In this document: piece after piece, positions 1 to 8,976 of the stretch | Numbering within the stretch: position 1 is the stretch's first letter | How the letters are laid out: every line of letters starts with the position of its first letter | The notes under the pieces: generated by a model | What the model was told of the DNA's origin: nothing | The model's input: only the letters and a program-made list of their open reading frames with translations | Databases searched by the model: none | Source: Prevotella herbatica | Lineage (GTDB): Bacteria > Bacteroidota > Bacteroidia > Bacteroidales > Bacteroidaceae | Direction of reading: 5' to 3' | Assembly (NCBI RefSeq): GCF_017347605.1 | Contig: NZ_AP024484.1 | Span: 2,928,501-2,992,500 of the forward strand | DNA length: 64,000 nt | Translations under genes and position numbers: made by a program

Positions 1-1
1 A

Positions 2-814
2 GTAGATAAGTCTGATAAACTTTTATATGCGATAGCTCCGTTCCTTGTAATGATTGCTTCAGTTGGTACATTCTCTTTCCTTCCTTGGAATAAGGGTATG
101 CACATTCTGGATTTCAATGTAGGTATTTTCTTGGTTACAGCAATTAGTTCTATTGGTGTGCTAGGTGTATTCCTTGCTGGTTGGGGTTCTAACAACAAGT
201 ATTCTGTTGTATCAGCAATGCGTGCTGCAGTACAGATGATCTCTTATGAGGTGTCTTTAGGCTTATGCCTTATTTGTGCTGTAATTCTTACAGGTACAAT
301 GCAGATGAGTGGTATTATTGAGGCTCAGACAGGTCCTTGGAAGTGGCTTATTATTCAGGGGCATATTCCAGCAATCATCGCTTTTATAGTATTTCTTATC
401 GCTGGTAATGCTGAGGCTAACCGTGGTCCATTTGACTTAGGTGAAGCCGAAAGTGAGTTGACTGCTGGTTATCATACTGAGTATTCAGGTATGGGCTTTG
501 GTTATTATTACCTTGCAGAGTATCTGAATCTATTTGTTATATCAGGACTTGCGAGTGCTGTCTTCCTCGGAGGTTGGGCACCATTGAACGTAGGTATTAC
601 CGGATTTGACAATTTGATGAATATGATACCAGGTTTCGTTTGGTTCTTCGGTAAGACATTTATGTTGGTATGGATTCTAATGTGGGTCCGTTGGACATTC
701 CCTCGTCTTAGAATTGATAATCTTCTGAAACTGGAATGGAAATATCTCATGCCTTTAATGCTGTTCGTGCTTGTTCTTACAACTTGCTGTGTTGCATTTG
801 GTTTGACTTTTTAA
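2..814 (+). CDS. nuoH: NADH-quinone oxidoreductase subunit H (5' truncated)
   Basis: Membrane subunit of respiratory complex I that joins the hydrophilic arm to the proton-pumping arm and lines the quinone chamber. The frame is open from base 2, so the N-terminus lies outside the window and 270 residues remain. The family hallmark is the acidic loop FDLGEAESELTAGYHTEYSG near the middle, followed by several hydrophobic segments and the conserved WVRWTFPRLRIDNLL motif near the C-terminus. It is the first visible gene of a nuoH-I-J-K-L-M-N run on one strand with short gaps, matching the usual order. The operon surely begins upstream. The family assignment is certain; only the start is missing. 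Confidence 0.97.
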   Translation, partial: VDKSDKLLYAIAPFLVMIASVGTFSFLPWNKGMHILDFNVGIFLVTAISSIGVLGVFLAGWGSNNKYSVVSAMRAAVQMISYEVSLGLCLICAVILTGTMQMSGIIEAQTGPWKWLIIQGHIPAIIAFIVFLIAGNAEANRGPFDLGEAESELTAGYHTEYSGMGFGYYYLAEYLNLFVISGLASAVFLGGWAPLNVGITGFDNLMNMIPGFVWFFGKTFMLVWILMWVRWTFPRLRIDNLLKLEWKYLMPLMLFVLVLTTCCVAFGLTF

Positions 815-852
815 TCCGCATAGGTAATAGAATATAAATATTGAATAATAAA

Positions 853-1386
853 ATGGAAAATAATAAATCATATTTCGGTGAAATAGGAGCTGCAATCAAA
901 ACTCTTGCTACTGGTATGAAAGTTACTCTGATAGAGTACTTTACTCCAAAGGTAACAGAGCAGTATCCTGAGAACCGCAAGACTACCCTCCATGTTGCTC
1001 AGCGCCATCGTGGCCGTCTCGTTTTCAAGAGAAATGAGGATGAAAGCCATAACTGTGTTGCTTGTACAATGTGTGAGAAAGCTTGTCCAAATGATACAAT
1101 CAAGATTACAGCTCACATGGAGGAAGATCCTGAGACTGGTCGCAAAAAGAAAAAGCTGGATGATTATCAGTATGATCTTGGCGACTGTATGTTTTGTCAG
1201 CTGTGTGTTAATGCTTGTAACTTTGATGCGATTGAATTTACAAATGATTTTGAGAATTCTGTATTCGACCGCAATAAGTTGGTATGTCATCTTGACAAAG
1301 AAGTATATAAAGGTGGTAGCCTTCCAAACATCCTTGATGGTGGCGCACCTTTGACTATCGGTAAGTTTAACACTAAAACCAAGTAA
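853..1386 (+). CDS. nuoI: NADH-quinone oxidoreductase subunit I (2x 4Fe-4S)
   Basis: Peripheral-arm subunit of complex I carrying clusters N6a and N6b, which pass electrons towards quinone. Two ferredoxin motifs are visible, CVACTMCEKACP and CMFCQLCVNAC, each followed by the expected spacing, in a 177-residue protein. I chose the ATG at 853; an in-frame TTG at 841 would add four residues but has no advantage. The gene lies 38 bases after nuoH and 6 bases before nuoJ. A charged insert (EEDPETGRKKKKLDDYQ) separates the two cluster motifs. Nothing else unusual. Confidence 0.96.
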   Translation: MENNKSYFGEIGAAIKTLATGMKVTLIEYFTPKVTEQYPENRKTTLHVAQRHRGRLVFKRNEDESHNCVACTMCEKACPNDTIKITAHMEEDPETGRKKKKLDDYQYDLGDCMFCQLCVNACNFDAIEFTNDFENSVFDRNKLVCHLDKEVYKGGSLPNILDGGAPLTIGKFNTKTK

Positions 1387-1392
1387 TAGATT

Positions 1393-1914
1393 ATGGCAAA
1401 TTTAGTTATGTTTTGCATTTTGGCTGTAGTCATTCTTGGATCAGCCGTAATGTGCGTAATTACAAAACGAATCATAAGAGCAGCAACATTTTTGCTCTTC
1501 GTTTTGTTTGGTGTTGCAGGAATTTATTTCCTGCTTGACTACACATACCTGGGTGCCGCTCAGATTTCTGTTTATGCCGGAGGTATCACTGTTATGTATA
1601 TCTTTGCTATTCAGCTTGTTTCTAAGCGTTCACTTCAAGGACTTATTGAGCGTTTCAAGGGTAGCCGTGTCATAAGCGGTTTGCTTTTATCGCTTGTAGG
1701 TCTTGCTACTGTAGGTGTAGTTTTAATTAAGAATAATTTTATCAATGCTGCTGCTCAGGTTACTGATACAGAAGTTCCTATGGATCAAATTGGTACAGCC
1801 CTTCTTGGAAGTGGTAAGTATCAGTATGTACTTCCATTCGAGTTCATTTCAGTATTTCTTTTGGCATGTATCATTGGAGGTATAATGATTGCACGAAAGG
1901 AGGACAAGAAATGA
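1393..1914 (+). CDS. nuoJ: NADH-quinone oxidoreductase subunit J
   Basis: Small membrane subunit of complex I, 173 residues with about five hydrophobic helices. The segment YLGAAQISVYAGGITVMYIFAI corresponds to the conserved third helix of the family, and the position between nuoI and nuoK settles the identity. The stop codon overlaps the nuoK start as ATGA, indicating translational coupling. Sequence ends in a basic tail (MIARKEDKK), expected on the cytoplasmic side. Confidence 0.95.
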   Translation: MANLVMFCILAVVILGSAVMCVITKRIIRAATFLLFVLFGVAGIYFLLDYTYLGAAQISVYAGGITVMYIFAIQLVSKRSLQGLIERFKGSRVISGLLLSLVGLATVGVVLIKNNFINAAAQVTDTEVPMDQIGTALLGSGKYQYVLPFEFISVFLLACIIGGIMIARKEDKK

Positions 1915-2222
1915 ATATCCCTGTAGAATATTTTATAGCACTTAGTACACTGCTTTTCTTTATTGGAGTGTTTGGCTTTGTTACGCGTCGTAACCTTGTA
2001 GCTATGCTTATCTCTATAGAATTGATATTGAATTCTGTAGATATAAATTTTGCAGTCTTCAACCGCATTCTTTTCCCAGCACAGTTTGAAGGTTTCTTCT
2101 TCACATTGTTCTCTATCGGAGTAAGTGCAGCTGAGACAGCCGTGGCTTTGGCTATTATTATTAATGTTTACCGTAACTATCACAGTGACCAGGTGAACAG
2201 TATTGAAAACATGAAATTCTAA
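1911..2222 (+). CDS. nuoK: NADH-quinone oxidoreductase subunit K
   Basis: Mrp-related membrane subunit of complex I, 103 residues with three transmembrane helices. The conserved glutamates for proton transfer appear in ISIELILNSVDINF and VSAAETAVALAIIINVYR. The chosen start at 1911 gives the family's normal length and overlaps the nuoJ stop (ATGA). A clear Shine-Dalgarno sequence, AAAGGAGG, sits at 1896-1903 inside nuoJ, unusual for this phylum and consistent with the need to load ribosomes at an overlapping start. Confidence 0.95.
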   Translation: MNIPVEYFIALSTLLFFIGVFGFVTRRNLVAMLISIELILNSVDINFAVFNRILFPAQFEGFFFTLFSIGVSAAETAVALAIIINVYRNYHSDQVNSIENMKF

Positions 2223-2227
2223 AAGAA

Positions 2228-4210
2228 ATGGAATACAGTTATGCATTTTTAATACTTCTTCTACCATTCTTGAGCTTTTTGGTTCTTGGTCTTTGTGGTA
2301 TGAAGATGAAAAAGCCGGTTGCCGGTTTAATCGGTACTATAATGTTGGGTAGCCTTTTCGCTATGTCATTGTATACTGCTTATGAGTATTTCTTTGTTAT
2401 AGGAAGAGATGCTGCTACTGGTTTATACCCGACAGTTACCGTATTTAATTTTACTTGGTTGAAATTTACCGAACTTCTGACATTCAACATTGGTTTCCGT
2501 CTTACTCCAATAAGCGTAATGATGTTGATCGTTATCACAACGGTAAGTTTTATGGTTCATATTTACAGTTTTGGCTATATGGCTGAGCGTGATGACAAGT
2601 ATAAGTTTGAAGAATACGAACATGGTTTCCAGCGTTTCTATGCTTATCTTTCTTTGTTCACCATGAGTATGCTTGGACTTGTTGTAGCTACAAACATTTT
2701 CCAGATGTATATGTTCTGGGAGCTGGTTGGTGTATGTTCTTATTTGTTGATTGGATTCTATTATCCTAAGCATTCTGCCGTACACGCTTCAAAGAAAGCT
2801 TTCATCGTTACTCGTTTCGCTGACTTGTTCTTCTTGATAGGAATCTTGTTCTTTAGCTACTATGTCGGAACATTTAATTACGACATGAATGCTAACCCTG
2901 AGCTTATCGGTAAGTTAGCTTCTGTAGCTGCTAAATATTCTTGGTTGTTGCCTTCAGCATTATTCTTAATGTTTATTGGTGGTGCTGGTAAGAGTGCGAT
3001 GTTCCCATTGCATATTTGGTTGCCAGATGCTATGGAAGGCCCAACTCCTGTATCTGCGTTGATTCATGCTGCAACTATGGTTGTTGCTGGTGTTTACCAG
3101 GTAGCAAGTCTTTTCCCAATTTGGGTGCAATATGCTCCTAATCAACTTCATTGGGTAGCTTACATTGCTGCTTTTACTTCGTTCTATGCAGCTGCTGTAG
3201 CTTGTTGCCAGAGCGATATCAAGCGTGGTCTTGCATTCTCAACTATATCTCAGATTGCTTATATGTTGGTTGCACTTGGCGTAAGTTACGCTATCGACAA
3301 TCATGAAGGTGGTTTGGGTTATATGGCAGGTATGTTCCACTTGTTCACACACGCTATGTTTAAGGCTTTGTTGTTCCTTTGCTCTGGTGCTATTATTGTC
3401 ATCATAGGAAGCAACTTCAAGCAGTATATGGGTGGACTTCATAAGTATATGCCTATTACAAACATTTGTTTCCTTATTGGTTGTATCGCCATCAGTGGTG
3501 TATGGCCTTTGGCAGGATTCTTCTCAAAGGATGAAATTGTTTCAGCTTGTTTTGAGTTCTCTCCATTCATGGGATGGTTTATGACTCTTGTATCAGGTAT
3601 GACAGCATTCTATATGTTCCGCTTGTATTATGTTATTTTCTGGGGACAGAGCTATTATGAGCTTGATCCAGAGAATCGCAAGAAGCCAGGTGAGGTTCCT
3701 TTCGTTATGTGGGGACCATTGGTATTCCTTGCAATAGTATCAATATTTGCTGGTTGGATTCCTTTTGGACATTTCATTTCAGCTACTGGTCAGAGTATGG
3801 AGATTGGATTACAGCATTTTGAGTTTTCTGGTGTTGCGTGGTTCAGTTTGTTGGCTGCTGCCATTGGTATTGGTCTTGCGACATGGATGTATCTTCCAAA
3901 GAACAATCCTGTTCCAGATATGCTAGCCAAGAAAATGCCTAGACTTCATAAGGCAGCTCTCAATCGTTTTTATATTGATGATGCTTGGCAGTTCTTTACT
4001 CATAAAATCGTGTTTGGTTGTTTCTCTAAGCCTATTGCTTGGTTTGACCGCCATGTTATCGATGGTACTTTTAACTTCATGGCATGGAGTGCTCAGGAAG
4101 CCGGTGAGACTATTCGTCCATGGCAGAGTGGAGACGTTCGTTCTTATGCTGCATGGTTCCTTACTGGTACTGTAGCTTTGACTCTGATTTTGCTTTGCAT
4201 TCTCAGCTAA
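2228..4210 (+). CDS. nuoL: NADH-quinone oxidoreductase subunit L
   Basis: Largest antiporter-like, proton-pumping subunit of complex I, with the lateral helix characteristic of NuoL. The 660-residue protein has the Mrp-family core: FWELVGVCSYLLIGFYYPK with the key glutamate, then GKSAMFPLHIWLPDAMEGPTPVSALIHAATMV, and SDIKRGLAFSTISQIAYM. The C-terminal third is longer and less conserved, as expected for the lateral arm. It follows nuoK by 5 bases and precedes nuoM by 36. Complete and ordinary. Confidence 0.97.
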   Translation: MEYSYAFLILLLPFLSFLVLGLCGMKMKKPVAGLIGTIMLGSLFAMSLYTAYEYFFVIGRDAATGLYPTVTVFNFTWLKFTELLTFNIGFRLTPISVMMLIVITTVSFMVHIYSFGYMAERDDKYKFEEYEHGFQRFYAYLSLFTMSMLGLVVATNIFQMYMFWELVGVCSYLLIGFYYPKHSAVHASKKAFIVTRFADLFFLIGILFFSYYVGTFNYDMNANPELIGKLASVAAKYSWLLPSALFLMFIGGAGKSAMFPLHIWLPDAMEGPTPVSALIHAATMVVAGVYQVASLFPIWVQYAPNQLHWVAYIAAFTSFYAAAVACCQSDIKRGLAFSTISQIAYMLVALGVSYAIDNHEGGLGYMAGMFHLFTHAMFKALLFLCSGAIIVIIGSNFKQYMGGLHKYMPITNICFLIGCIAISGVWPLAGFFSKDEIVSACFEFSPFMGWFMTLVSGMTAFYMFRLYYVIFWGQSYYELDPENRKKPGEVPFVMWGPLVFLAIVSIFAGWIPFGHFISATGQSMEIGLQHFEFSGVAWFSLLAAAIGIGLATWMYLPKNNPVPDMLAKKMPRLHKAALNRFYIDDAWQFFTHKIVFGCFSKPIAWFDRHVIDGTFNFMAWSAQEAGETIRPWQSGDVRSYAAWFLTGTVALTLILLCILS

Positions 4211-4246
4211 TGAATAATGAAGATTTAATAAAGAATAAATAGAAAA

Positions 4247-5749
4247 ATGAGTATATTAACATTATTCGTAGTAATTCCGGTACTTATGCTTGTTGGTCTT
4301 TGGTTAGCAAAGAATGACAATCAGGTACGTGGTGTGATGGTTGTTGGAGCCTCTGCGTTGCTTGGTCTTGCAATATGGCTTACTATCACTTTCATTCAAA
4401 TGCGTCATGCGGGTAATACCGAACTGATGCTGTTTACATATAGCACACCTTGGTTTGCACCTCTTAATATAGCATATAGCGTTGGTGTTGACGGTATATC
4501 TGTTGTGATGATATTGCTTTCTGCTGTTATCGTTTTCACAGGTACTTTTGCATCATGGCAGCTAGAACCAATGAAGAAAGAATATTTCCTTTGGTTTGTT
4601 CTTCTTAGCATTGGTGTTTTCGGTTTCTTTATATCAACCGATCTCTTCACCATGTTCATGTTCTATGAAGTTGCTCTTATCCCAATGTACCTTCTTATTG
4701 GTGTATGGGGTACAGGGCCTAAGGAATATGCAGCAATGAAGCTTACCCTTATGCTTATGGGTGGTAGTGCTCTTTTGATTCTCGGTATTCTCGGAATATA
4801 TTATTTTAGTGGTGCAACAACAATGAATATTAATGAAATTGCTGCATTACATAATATACCAGTAGCAGTTCAGAAGGTATTCTTCCCATTCATATTTATT
4901 GGTTTTGGTGTACTTGGTGCTTTGTTCCCATTCCATACATGGTCTCCTGACGGTCATGCTTCAGCCCCTACGGCTGTGTCAATGCTCCATGCAGGTGTGC
5001 TTATGAAGCTTGGTGGTTACGGATGTTTCCGTATTGCCATGTATTTGTTGCCTGAGGCTGCTCAGCAACTATCTTGGATATTCCTAGTACTTACAACATG
5101 TTCTGTCGTATATGGTGCACTCGCTGCATGTGTACAGACTGACTTGAAATATATCAATGCCTATTCATCAGTATCACACTGTGGTATGGTGCTCTTCGCA
5201 TTGTGTATGATGACACAGACTGCAATTACAGGTGCTGTTCTTCAGATGCTTTCACATGGTCTTATGACAGCTTTGTTCTTCGCTTGTATCGGTATGATCT
5301 ATCACCGTGCCGGAACTCGAGACGTACGTTATCTTGGTGGTTTAATGAAAGTTCTTCCATTCCTTTCTGTATCTTATGTTATAGCAGGTTTGGCTAACTT
5401 AGGTCTACCAGGTTTCTCTGGTTTCGTTGCTGAGATGACAATCTTCGTAGGTTCATTCCAAAATGCAGATACTTTCCATCGTGTATGTACGATAATCGCT
5501 TGTACATCTATCGTTGTAACTGCCGTTTACATTCTTCGTGTTGTTGGTAAGATTCTTTTCCAGAAGGTACCAAACAAGAAGTTCTTTGAACTTCATGATG
5601 CAACTTGGGATGAGAGGTTAGCAATTGGAGGTCTTATCTTCTGTGTTGCTGGTCTTGGTTTGTTCCCACTATGGGCAAGTAATGTAATCAGCGATGCAGT
5701 TGCTCCAATTATCAATCATATTATGAGCACTACAGTAGCTGCTCTGTAA
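4247..5749 (+). CDS. nuoM: NADH-quinone oxidoreductase subunit M
   Basis: Second antiporter-like proton-pumping subunit of complex I, 500 residues with about 14 helices. Visible hallmarks are the helix-5 glutamate in MFMFYEVALIPMYLLIGVWG, the GALFPFHTWSPDGHASAPTAVS loop, and TDLKYINAYSSVSHCGMV. It is separated from nuoL by 36 bases and from nuoN by 34, all on the same strand and apparently one transcript. Confidence 0.97.
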   Translation: MSILTLFVVIPVLMLVGLWLAKNDNQVRGVMVVGASALLGLAIWLTITFIQMRHAGNTELMLFTYSTPWFAPLNIAYSVGVDGISVVMILLSAVIVFTGTFASWQLEPMKKEYFLWFVLLSIGVFGFFISTDLFTMFMFYEVALIPMYLLIGVWGTGPKEYAAMKLTLMLMGGSALLILGILGIYYFSGATTMNINEIAALHNIPVAVQKVFFPFIFIGFGVLGALFPFHTWSPDGHASAPTAVSMLHAGVLMKLGGYGCFRIAMYLLPEAAQQLSWIFLVLTTCSVVYGALAACVQTDLKYINAYSSVSHCGMVLFALCMMTQTAITGAVLQMLSHGLMTALFFACIGMIYHRAGTRDVRYLGGLMKVLPFLSVSYVIAGLANLGLPGFSGFVAEMTIFVGSFQNADTFHRVCTIIACTSIVVTAVYILRVVGKILFQKVPNKKFFELHDATWDERLAIGGLIFCVAGLGLFPLWASNVISDAVAPIINHIMSTTVAAL

Positions 5750-5783
5750 TGTAGATTTTAATAATTAAGATTAAAGATTTATT

Positions 5784-7283
5784 ATGAATATAGATTATAG
5801 TCAATTTTTAAATATGATACCAGAAGTCACTTTGATGGCTCTTTTGGTAATCGTCTTCATTGCAGACTTTGCAACATCACAGCGAGCTGTAATACCTACT
5901 CCTAATGGAGAGGCTAACAGTTCTTCGCGTGCATGGTTTAATCCTTTGGTTTGTCTGCTGATGGCAGCACATATTGTGATAAATATATTCCCAACAACAG
6001 CTTCTGTAGCTTTTGGTGGCATGTATTATACAAACCCTTCTGTTGGTGTTATCAAGACTATTCTTGCTTTAGGAGCATTGATCGTATTGATACAAAGTCG
6101 TGAGTGGATACAGCGTCCTGATACACAATTCAAGGAAGGAGAGTTCTACATTCTTATTGCTTCAACTCTTCTTGGTATGAATATGATGGTTAGTGCAAAT
6201 CACTTTCTATTGTTCTTCTTGGGACTTGAAATGGCATCTATTCCAATGGCTTGTTTGGTAGGTCTTGATAAGTATCGTCATAATTCTGCTGAGTCAGCTG
6301 CTAAGTTCGTTCTTACTGCAGCCTTCTCAAGTGGCATCATGCTCTATGGTATATCATTTATCTATGGAGCAATGGGTACTATGTATTTTGATGATATCGC
6401 AGTTAAGATTACAGCTACACCTCTTACTATAATGGGTATGGTGTTCTTTTTCAGTGGACTTGGTTTCAAGATATCTTTGGTTCCATTCCATTTCTGGACA
6501 GCTGATACCTATCAGGGTGCGCCAACAACTATCACAGGTTATCTTTCTGTTGTTAGTAAGGGTGCGGCAGCATTTGCTCTTTGTTCTATCTTGATCAAGG
6601 TATTTGGTCCTATGGTAGAATATTGGCAGTATATGTTGTTTATAGTTGTTGTTCTTTCAATTACTATAGCCAACTTGTTTGCTATTCGTCAGAGAGACCT
6701 CAAGCGTTTCATGGCTTTCAGTTCTATCTCTCAGGCAGGTTACATCGTTCTTGCTATTGTTGGTAACTCTGCAATGAGCTATACAACTCTTAGCTTCTAT
6801 GTTCTTGTCTATGTTGTAGCCAACATGGCTGTGTTCTCTGTTATCAGCAGCATCGAGGAACATAATAATGGAACAGTAGATCTGGAGAGTTATAATGGAC
6901 TTTATAAGACCAATCCAAAGCTTGCGTTCCTTATGACAATTGCTTTGTTCTCTCTTGGTGGTATTCCTCCATTTGCAGGTATGTTCAGCAAGTTCTTTGT
7001 TTTCATGTCTGCAGTCAAGGGTGCATCTTTATCTACAACACCAGGTGTTCTGGCTTATTCTGTGGTATTCATCGCTTTGATTAATACAGTGATAAGTCTT
7101 TACTACTATTTGTTGATAGTAAAGGCAATGTATATCAAACCAAATGAGAAACCTCTTCCTTGGTTCAAGAGCGCAAGTAGCACAAAGTTGGCCCTTGCTA
7201 TCTGCACAGCAGGAATAATCCTATTTGGTGTATTCAGCATGGTTTATTCATGGATAGATAGTGCATCTGTAGCTTCAATGTAA
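5784..7283 (+). CDS. nuoN: NADH-quinone oxidoreductase subunit N
   Basis: Third antiporter-like subunit of complex I and last gene of the operon, 499 residues. Motifs include [20 protein letters not shown] with the conserved glutamate, [22 protein letters not shown], and [19 protein letters not shown]. The following hairpin with a T tract ends the operon. No NADH-dehydrogenase module (nuoEFG) is visible in the window; in many Bacteroidota complex I lacks it, but the upstream part of the operon is outside the window so this cannot be judged here. Confidence 0.97.
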   Translation: MNIDYSQFLNMIPEVTLMALLVIVFIADFATSQRAVIPTPNGEANSSSRAWFNPLVCLLMAAHIVINIFPTTASVAFGGMYYTNPSVGVIKTILALGALIVLIQSREWIQRPDTQFKEGEFYILIASTLLGMNMMVSANHFLLFFLGLEMASIPMACLVGLDKYRHNSAESAAKFVLTAAFSSGIMLYGISFIYGAMGTMYFDDIAVKITATPLTIMGMVFFFSGLGFKISLVPFHFWTADTYQGAPTTITGYLSVVSKGAAAFALCSILIKVFGPMVEYWQYMLFIVVVLSITIANLFAIRQRDLKRFMAFSSISQAGYIVLAIVGNSAMSYTTLSFYVLVYVVANMAVFSVISSIEEHNNGTVDLESYNGLYKTNPKLAFLMTIALFSLGGIPPFAGMFSKFFVFMSAVKGASLSTTPGVLAYSVVFIALINTVISLYYYLLIVKAMYIKPNEKPLPWFKSASSTKLALAICTAGIILFGVFSMVYSWIDSASVASM

Positions 7284-7303
7284 TCTACAGATATAACATA
7301 ACA

Positions 7304-7340
7304 AAAAATCCCAATGTTCATTACGAGCATTGGGATTTTT
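7304..7340. terminator. Bidirectional terminator between nuoN and rubredoxin
   Basis: A 13-bp perfect stem (AAAAATCCCAATG and its complement) around an 11-base loop. It has A-rich and T-rich flanks on the two sides, so it can stop nuo transcripts on the + strand and the converging rubredoxin transcript on the - strand. Confidence 0.9.
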
Positions 7341-7357
7341 ATTTGTTAGTTTATTTA

Positions 7358-7519
7358 TTATTTCTGTACTTGGAAATCATCTTTTGTTACTCCACATACT
7401 GGACATGTCCAGTCATCTGGAAGATCTTCAAATGATGTACCAGGAGCTATTCCAGCATCAGGATCTCCTACCGCTGGGTCGTATACGTAATCGCATACAT
7501 CGCAAACATACTTTTCCAT
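7358..7519 (-). CDS. Rubredoxin
   Basis: Small iron-sulfur electron carrier in the cytoplasm, 53 residues, the usual rubredoxin length. The four iron ligands form the two CxxC motifs CDVCDY and CPVCGV, with the aromatic and acidic residues typical of the fold ([20 protein letters not shown]). I start at ATG 7519 (MEKYVCDVC); a longer in-frame extension would add 25 residues that are not rubredoxin-like. It follows the flavodiiron gene by 28 bases on the same strand, so it is probably that enzyme's electron donor. Confidence 0.95.
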   Translation of the reverse strand: MEKYVCDVCDYVYDPAVGDPDAGIAPGTSFEDLPDDWTCPVCGVTKDDFQVQK

Positions 7520-7547
7520 GTTGTCAAATTTTAAATTGTTAATAATC

Positions 7548-8741
7548 TTATTTTGTTGCTTTTGCAAATTCTTCACCATATTCAATGCAGTCATCTAAGT
7601 CTTTCTCGTCTGGAACCCATTGTTTCTTTATTCCATCGTTAACGACTTCAAATCCTGCTTCCTTCAAGTGTGCAGTAATCATTTTTGGAGCATCACCGTT
7701 CCAACCATAAGAACCGAACGCTGCAGCTTTCTTTCCTTTATATTTTATTCCGCGAGCCATTTCCAATATTCCGGCAATTGCATACGAATAACCGTTGTTT
7801 ATTGTTGGCGAACCAACTAATATGGCTTTAGACTGGAAAATCTCTGTTAGAATATCATTCTTGTCAATTTGTGAGGCATTGAACAATTTTACAGTCACAT
7901 CTTTATCTACGTTCTGAATACCATCAGCAATTGCTTCTCCCATCTTACGTGTAGATTGCCACATCGTATCATAGATAATTGAAATCTGGTTTTCTTTATA
8001 TCCGTTACACCAATCAATGTATTTGTCAATAATCTGTTTCGGATTCTCTTTCCAGATGATACCATGGCTAGGGCAAATCATCTTAATATTAAGATTCATA
8101 CCAATAAGCTCTTTCACTTTTCTGCTCACCATCATACTGAACGGATTAATGATGTTAGCGTAGTATTTCTGCGCTTCCCACATCAAGTCATCCTGCTTCA
8201 CAGTATCGTTATATAGTGATTCTGTTGCAAAGTGCTGACCGAAGGCATCATTAGAGAATAATATATTTTCTCCAGAAAGATAGCTGAACATTGTGTCTGG
8301 CCAGTGAAGCATTGGTGCTTCTATGAATGTAAGTGTATTCTGTCCTAAATTAAGAGTATCACCAGTTTTGACGTTTACAAAGTTCCAGTCTTGTGGATGA
8401 TAGTGACCACGGATAATAGATTCACCTTTCTTTGTGCAATATATCGGTGTACCTGGAATCTCACGCATTAATTCAACCAACGCACCACTATGATCAATCT
8501 CGTTATGATTCATTACAATGTAATCAATCTTTTTCAAATCTATAGTCTTCTTCAGTCTTGCTACAAATTCCTTATCATAAGGTTGCCATACTGTGTCGAT
8601 AAGTGCAGTCTTTTCATCCTTAATGAGATAAGCGTTATAACTGGAACCATGCATTGTGGAGAGCTCGTCTCCGTGGAATTTGGTAAGCTCCCAATCTATC
8701 TTACCAACCCAAGATACTTTATTTGTGATTTGTTTTGCCAT
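7548..8741 (-). CDS. Flavodiiron protein (FprA-type A-type flavoprotein)
   Basis: Cytoplasmic oxygen or nitric-oxide reductase. The N-terminal half is a metallo-beta-lactamase-like domain with diiron ligands visible in NHNEIDHSG (HxExDH), [14 protein letters not shown] and CPSHG. The C-terminal half, from about residue 250, is a flavodoxin domain ([43 protein letters not shown]) that binds FMN. Length is 397 residues from the ATG at 8741 (MAKQITNK); 13 further codons upstream are open but would run into the promoter. Paired with rubredoxin it makes an NAD(P)H-rubredoxin-flavodiiron route for detoxifying oxygen in an anaerobe. Confidence 0.94.
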   Translation of the reverse strand: MAKQITNKVSWVGKIDWELTKFHGDELSTMHGSSYNAYLIKDEKTALIDTVWQPYDKEFVARLKKTIDLKKIDYIVMNHNEIDHSGALVELMREIPGTPIYCTKKGESIIRGHYHPQDWNFVNVKTGDTLNLGQNTLTFIEAPMLHWPDTMFSYLSGENILFSNDAFGQHFATESLYNDTVKQDDLMWEAQKYYANIINPFSMMVSRKVKELIGMNLNIKMICPSHGIIWKENPKQIIDKYIDWCNGYKENQISIIYDTMWQSTRKMGEAIADGIQNVDKDVTVKLFNASQIDKNDILTEIFQSKAILVGSPTINNGYSYAIAGILEMARGIKYKGKKAAAFGSYGWNGDAPKMITAHLKEAGFEVVNDGIKKQWVPDEKDLDDCIEYGEEFAKATK

Positions 8742-8777
8742 TATCATTTTGTTTAATATCCTACTTTTTTCTATACG

Positions 8778-8785
8778 CAAAGATA
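8778..8785 (-). promoter_or_regulatory. -7 element of the flavodiiron-rubredoxin promoter
   Basis: Reading the - strand, TATCTTTG matches the Bacteroidota -7 consensus TAnnTTTG, 36 bases upstream of the chosen flavodiiron start. This supports ATG 8741 over the upstream in-frame codons. Confidence 0.7.
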
Positions 8786-8976
8786 TGAATTATCTTTTTC
8801 TTGGTGTAAACTAAACTTAAATATTTGCTTTAATTTAACTATCTTTATCAAAAAGTACAAATCTACAGAAAAACGAACGATTTTCGCCGTTTCGCATGAA
8901 TTCTATTCCGTTACTTTGTCGCAACAAACAATCAATCTAATAACTAATTGATTCTTTAGAACTTTAATGTTTAATA

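Noticed and set aside
7330..7542. 70-codon frame opposite rubredoxin
   Set aside because: Shadow of the rubredoxin gene; starts inside the terminator.
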